The notes beneath the pieces were generated by a model that was given only the letters and a program-made list of their open reading frames with translations, did not search any database and was not told the origin of the DNA. Positions 61,383-64,000 of a stretch of 64,000 bases of DNA are shown piece after piece; position 1 is the stretch's first letter; each line of letters opens with the position of its first letter. The stretch comes from Chryseobacterium senegalense. GTDB taxonomy: Bacteria > Bacteroidota > Bacteroidia > Flavobacteriales > Weeksellaceae. The stretch spans positions 846,589-910,588 of the forward strand of contig CYUH01000015.1 in NCBI GenBank assembly GCA_001403755.1, read 5' to 3'. A program made the position numbers and the translations under genes.

Positions 61383-64000
61383 ATGAAAAATCTCACCAAA
61401 ATCTTCAGTTTTTTTCTTTTAATAATGTTCTTTGCGCCGCTTTTTGGACAGAAATATTATGATGACCAGTGGAAAAAAGTCAGCGATAATTACAAATCCG
61501 GAAAATACAAATCCAACCTTCCCATTATTTTAGAAATTCAGAAACAAGCTATGAAAGATGAAAATATTAACCAATTGATCCGCTCGCTGAAGGCGGAATT
61601 CAGTATTTCCAACCAAACGCATGATGATGGTGACAATGATGCTACGAGCCGTTTTTTTAAGAAACTTTCAACATTAGGCGAAACATTGAAAGGTGATCAG
61701 AAATTGGTTTTTAAGGTTTTATTGGGAGAATTTTTTTGGGATTATTACCAAAATAATTCTTGGGAAATCAACCAAAGAACGAATTTTGATAACCAAGATT
61801 TTGCACAAATCGAAACCTGGAGCAAATTGGATTTTAAAATTTTTTTAACTAAAAATTTCACGATTTTTAATGCAGAAAAAGATCATTTAAAGAAAATAAA
61901 AACCTCGGATATTAAAGAAATTTTCGAAAATAAAAATGATTTGGAATATTTTCCGACTTTATTTGATTGGAGTTTTTCTAATGAAATTGAATTCCTAAAA
62001 AACAATAATCTTTTCACTCCGAACGAATTAAAGCAAAATCAAGCCAGAATTTTGTCAACTTATGAGGAATTGATTTCGAAAAATTCCGGGAATTCAAAAC
62101 TCTATTTTCAGCATAAAAAACTGAATGATGAATGCGGATTTACGAATTGCAAAAACCAACTTTTGCAGCTGCAAAACCTTGCGAAATCCAATATTGAAGG
62201 CGATTACAAATTAGTGATTATTGCGGATATTGTGGATCTTTTAACGGCAGATAAAAAATTCGCAGAAGCGCTGCAATGGATTGAAGATGGGAAAAAACAA
62301 TATCCAAAATCGCAGTTTTATAACAATTTGGAAAACAGAAAGAATCAGATTCTCAATCCAACTTTAGCCATAAAATATGAGAAACATACGCAGGCAAATT
62401 TGCCGATTCATTTACTTGCTACAGGGAAAAATGTAAACCAGTTTTCGTTGAATATTTATGAGGTGAAAGATGATGTAACCAACTTCCTGAAATACGTTTC
62501 GAATTCTTATGATAAAAATAATTTTTCAGCAATTAAAAAATCGTTGGTAAGAAAGGAGATTTTCAAACTTCCGAACTTGAATGATTTCCAAAATCACCAA
62601 ACTTCATTAGAAATAAAGCCACTTCCGTCAGGAATTTATTTGGTGGAATATGTTGTAGAAAATGGAATTCAGGACCATTTTTACTTTATTGCGACTTCTT
62701 CTAGATTGATTTATGACCAAAAAGATAACAGAAAATCGATTGAAGATCGCCTAAAATTAGTCCATCGGGAAAACGGAAAACCGATTTCTAATGAAGGTTT
62801 GAGAATCTTCGAATATTCTCGTGGAAAAACCGTCAATACCTTTAATGTCAATTCCGATAATGCTGCGAATTTCAAATTTCCAGTTTCTAAAGATAAAGAG
62901 TATTATCGCTATTTTTTGGTACAACAACCGAAAACCAACGATTACAATTTGATTCAAGCTTATGGAAATCAATACTACGGAGAAAATAAAATTGAAGATC
63001 GCGAACAGGCGCAGATTTTCCTTGACCGTGCAATTTACAGACCAGGACAAACTGTTTATTTTAAAGTAATTGCTACTGCTTTCAACGGAGAATCCAAAAA
63101 AGAAAATGTGGTTTCCCAATCTAAACTCAATATTATTTTAAATGATGCTAACGGTGAAGAATTGAGTAAACAGCAATTGGTTACCAATGACTTTGGCTCT
63201 GTTAATGGAAGTTTCACCTTGCCTCAGGGTAAACTGAACGGTGAATTCAGCATTGAGGTTACCAATAATGATGAAGATTCGGACTACATAATCGATGGAA
63301 CGAAATATTTCAGAGTTGAAGAATACAAAAGGCCGAAATTTGAAGTTACTTTCGAGCCGGTAAAAGATGAATATAAGTACGGGCAAACCATTGAATTGAA
63401 AGGAAAAGCAATGATGTTTTCCGGAGTTCCATTGAGTAATGCAACCGTAAATTATGAAATCAAAAAACAGAATATTCGTTGGAGATATTTCTGGTGGTAT
63501 CCTCGTGGAAATGACAATGAAAACTCAATTCTTGGCGAGGTAAAAACCAATGAAAAAGGTGAATTTACCATAAAAATTGACCTTAAAAAAGATGAAACTT
63601 TAGAAGGAATACAGATTGATAATTATCAAATTAATGCTTCGGTTACCGATATTAACGGCGAAACACAATCCGATCAAACCAATTTGAAAGTGGCTTCGGT
63701 TTCACACTACATCAAAGTTGATGATGTAAAAGATACATTTGCCGGTGAAAATTTGAAAATTAAAGTTGAAACCAAAAATTACAATGACCATAATTTAAAA
63801 AAATCATATCAGGTAAAATTGTCGAAACTACAACCTAAAGAAAGAATTTTCCGAAGCAATTTCGAGAATGACATTCAGGATTTGCCGCAACTTTCGAAGG
63901 CAGAATTTATCCAAAAATTCCCGCATGATTATTTTGAAAAAGACGAGAAAAAAGATAAAGTTGACAGTGTAGTTTTTGAAAAAAATCAAGAACCGAAAAC
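61383..64000 (+). CDS. alpha-2-macroglobulin-family protein, N-terminal part (runs off the window)
   Basis: The frame from ATG 61383 is open to the end of the window (over 870 residues visible). Signal peptide MKNLTKIFSFFLLIMFFAPLFGQ, a helical N-terminal region of about 300 residues, then macroglobulin beta domains with the MG2 signature FLDRAIYRPGQTVYFKVIA and YFRVEEYKRPKFEVTF. The thioester region, if any, lies beyond the window. These large envelope proteins trap proteases or support the surface in Bacteroidota. Confidence 0.85.
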   Translation, partial: MKNLTKIFSFFLLIMFFAPLFGQKYYDDQWKKVSDNYKSGKYKSNLPIILEIQKQAMKDENINQLIRSLKAEFSISNQTHDDGDNDATSRFFKKLSTLGETLKGDQKLVFKVLLGEFFWDYYQNNSWEINQRTNFDNQDFAQIETWSKLDFKIFLTKNFTIFNAEKDHLKKIKTSDIKEIFENKNDLEYFPTLFDWSFSNEIEFLKNNNLFTPNELKQNQARILSTYEELISKNSGNSKLYFQHKKLNDECGFTNCKNQLLQLQNLAKSNIEGDYKLVIIADIVDLLTADKKFAEALQWIEDGKKQYPKSQFYNNLENRKNQILNPTLAIKYEKHTQANLPIHLLATGKNVNQFSLNIYEVKDDVTNFLKYVSNSYDKNNFSAIKKSLVRKEIFKLPNLNDFQNHQTSLEIKPLPSGIYLVEYVVENGIQDHFYFIATSSRLIYDQKDNRKSIEDRLKLVHRENGKPISNEGLRIFEYSRGKTVNTFNVNSDNAANFKFPVSKDKEYYRYFLVQQPKTNDYNLIQAYGNQYYGENKIEDREQAQIFLDRAIYRPGQTVYFKVIATAFNGESKKENVVSQSKLNIILNDANGEELSKQQLVTNDFGSVNGSFTLPQGKLNGEFSIEVTNNDEDSDYIIDGTKYFRVEEYKRPKFEVTFEPVKDEYKYGQTIELKGKAMMFSGVPLSNATVNYEIKKQNIRWRYFWWYPRGNDNENSILGEVKTNEKGEFTIKIDLKKDETLEGIQIDNYQINASVTDINGETQSDQTNLKVASVSHYIKVDDVKDTFAGENLKIKVETKNYNDHNLKKSYQVKLSKLQPKERIFRSNFENDIQDLPQLSKAEFIQKFPHDYFEKDEKKDKVDSVVFEKNQEPK

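Overview
This window looks like chromosomal DNA of a Flavobacteriia member, most likely the Chryseobacterium/Kaistella/Epilithonimonas lineage (Weeksellaceae). The evidence is low G+C, Bacteroidota-type promoters (TAnnTTTG) before many genes with little Shine-Dalgarno signal, a type IX secretion (T9SS) C-terminal sorting domain, a GldI-like lipoprotein, DUF4294, malate:quinone oxidoreductase, and many protein families typical of the group. I see no prophage, integrative element, complete insertion sequence, CRISPR array or rRNA. Most of the window is core genome with a few lineage-specific insertions.

Layout. 1-5470: a gene tail, then a co-oriented locus of TonB receptor, alpha/beta hydrolase, 3-hydroxybutyrate dehydrogenase and both subunits of a 3-oxoacid CoA-transferase. 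5791-8544: a secreted dienelactone-hydrolase-like protein, a cupin, and a cobalamin riboswitch followed by a T9SS-sorted leucine-rich-repeat protein. 8680-15517: HAD phosphatase/NhaC antiporter operon, HsdR-N-like protein divergent from holA, trxB, crcB, tRNA-Ser(TGA), SulP permease. 15745-21734: MliC-like lipoprotein, dnaX (split at an A11 run), DAHP synthase-chorismate mutase, rsgA, a candidate small RNA, ndk, rpe. 21763-29889: NTF2-like protein, M42 peptidase, DUF4294, S1/P1 nuclease, Nudix, mnmD, ilvE, two prolyl-isomerase lipoproteins, M23 peptidase. 30104-41910: gpsA, mqo, mtaB, a PD-(D/E)XK-like orphan, an alpha-glucan phosphorylase homologue, secreted nuclease, prfB, DedA, dnaJ-grpE. 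42059-54685: mntH with a promoter/operator, a DUF937-OmpA protein, proS, an aromatic-rich lipoprotein, a FadL-like porin, ZIP transporter, methyltransferases, glycosyltransferase, a REP-like element, prmA, lipocalin. 54686-64000: a gene-free stretch, tRNA-Arg(ACG), substrate-binding lipoprotein, mtgA, Gcr-family membrane protein, dciA-like/recF/UbiA-like cluster, and the start of an alpha-2-macroglobulin-family protein.

How genes work together. The first locus can be read as uptake and oxidation of 3-hydroxybutyrate or its esters to acetoacetyl-CoA. Replication and recombination (holA, dnaX, recF, dciA-like), translation (prfB, prmA, proS, mnmD, mtaB, rsgA), chaperones (dnaJ, grpE, prolyl isomerases) and metal/ion homeostasis (mntH, ZIP, crcB, nhaC) are scattered through the window rather than grouped.

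The strongest leads are: the cobalamin riboswitch placed ahead of a surface LRR protein instead of a transporter; dnaX interrupted at an A11 run so that the in-frame product is gamma-like and tau needs slippage; an unannotated minus-strand RNA between rsgA and ndk with its own promoter and terminator; an alpha-glucan phosphorylase homologue with Thr at the PLP-lysine position; and a palindromic operator lying over the predicted mntH transcription start. All positions were read by eye; short-site coordinates may be off by 1-2 bases.
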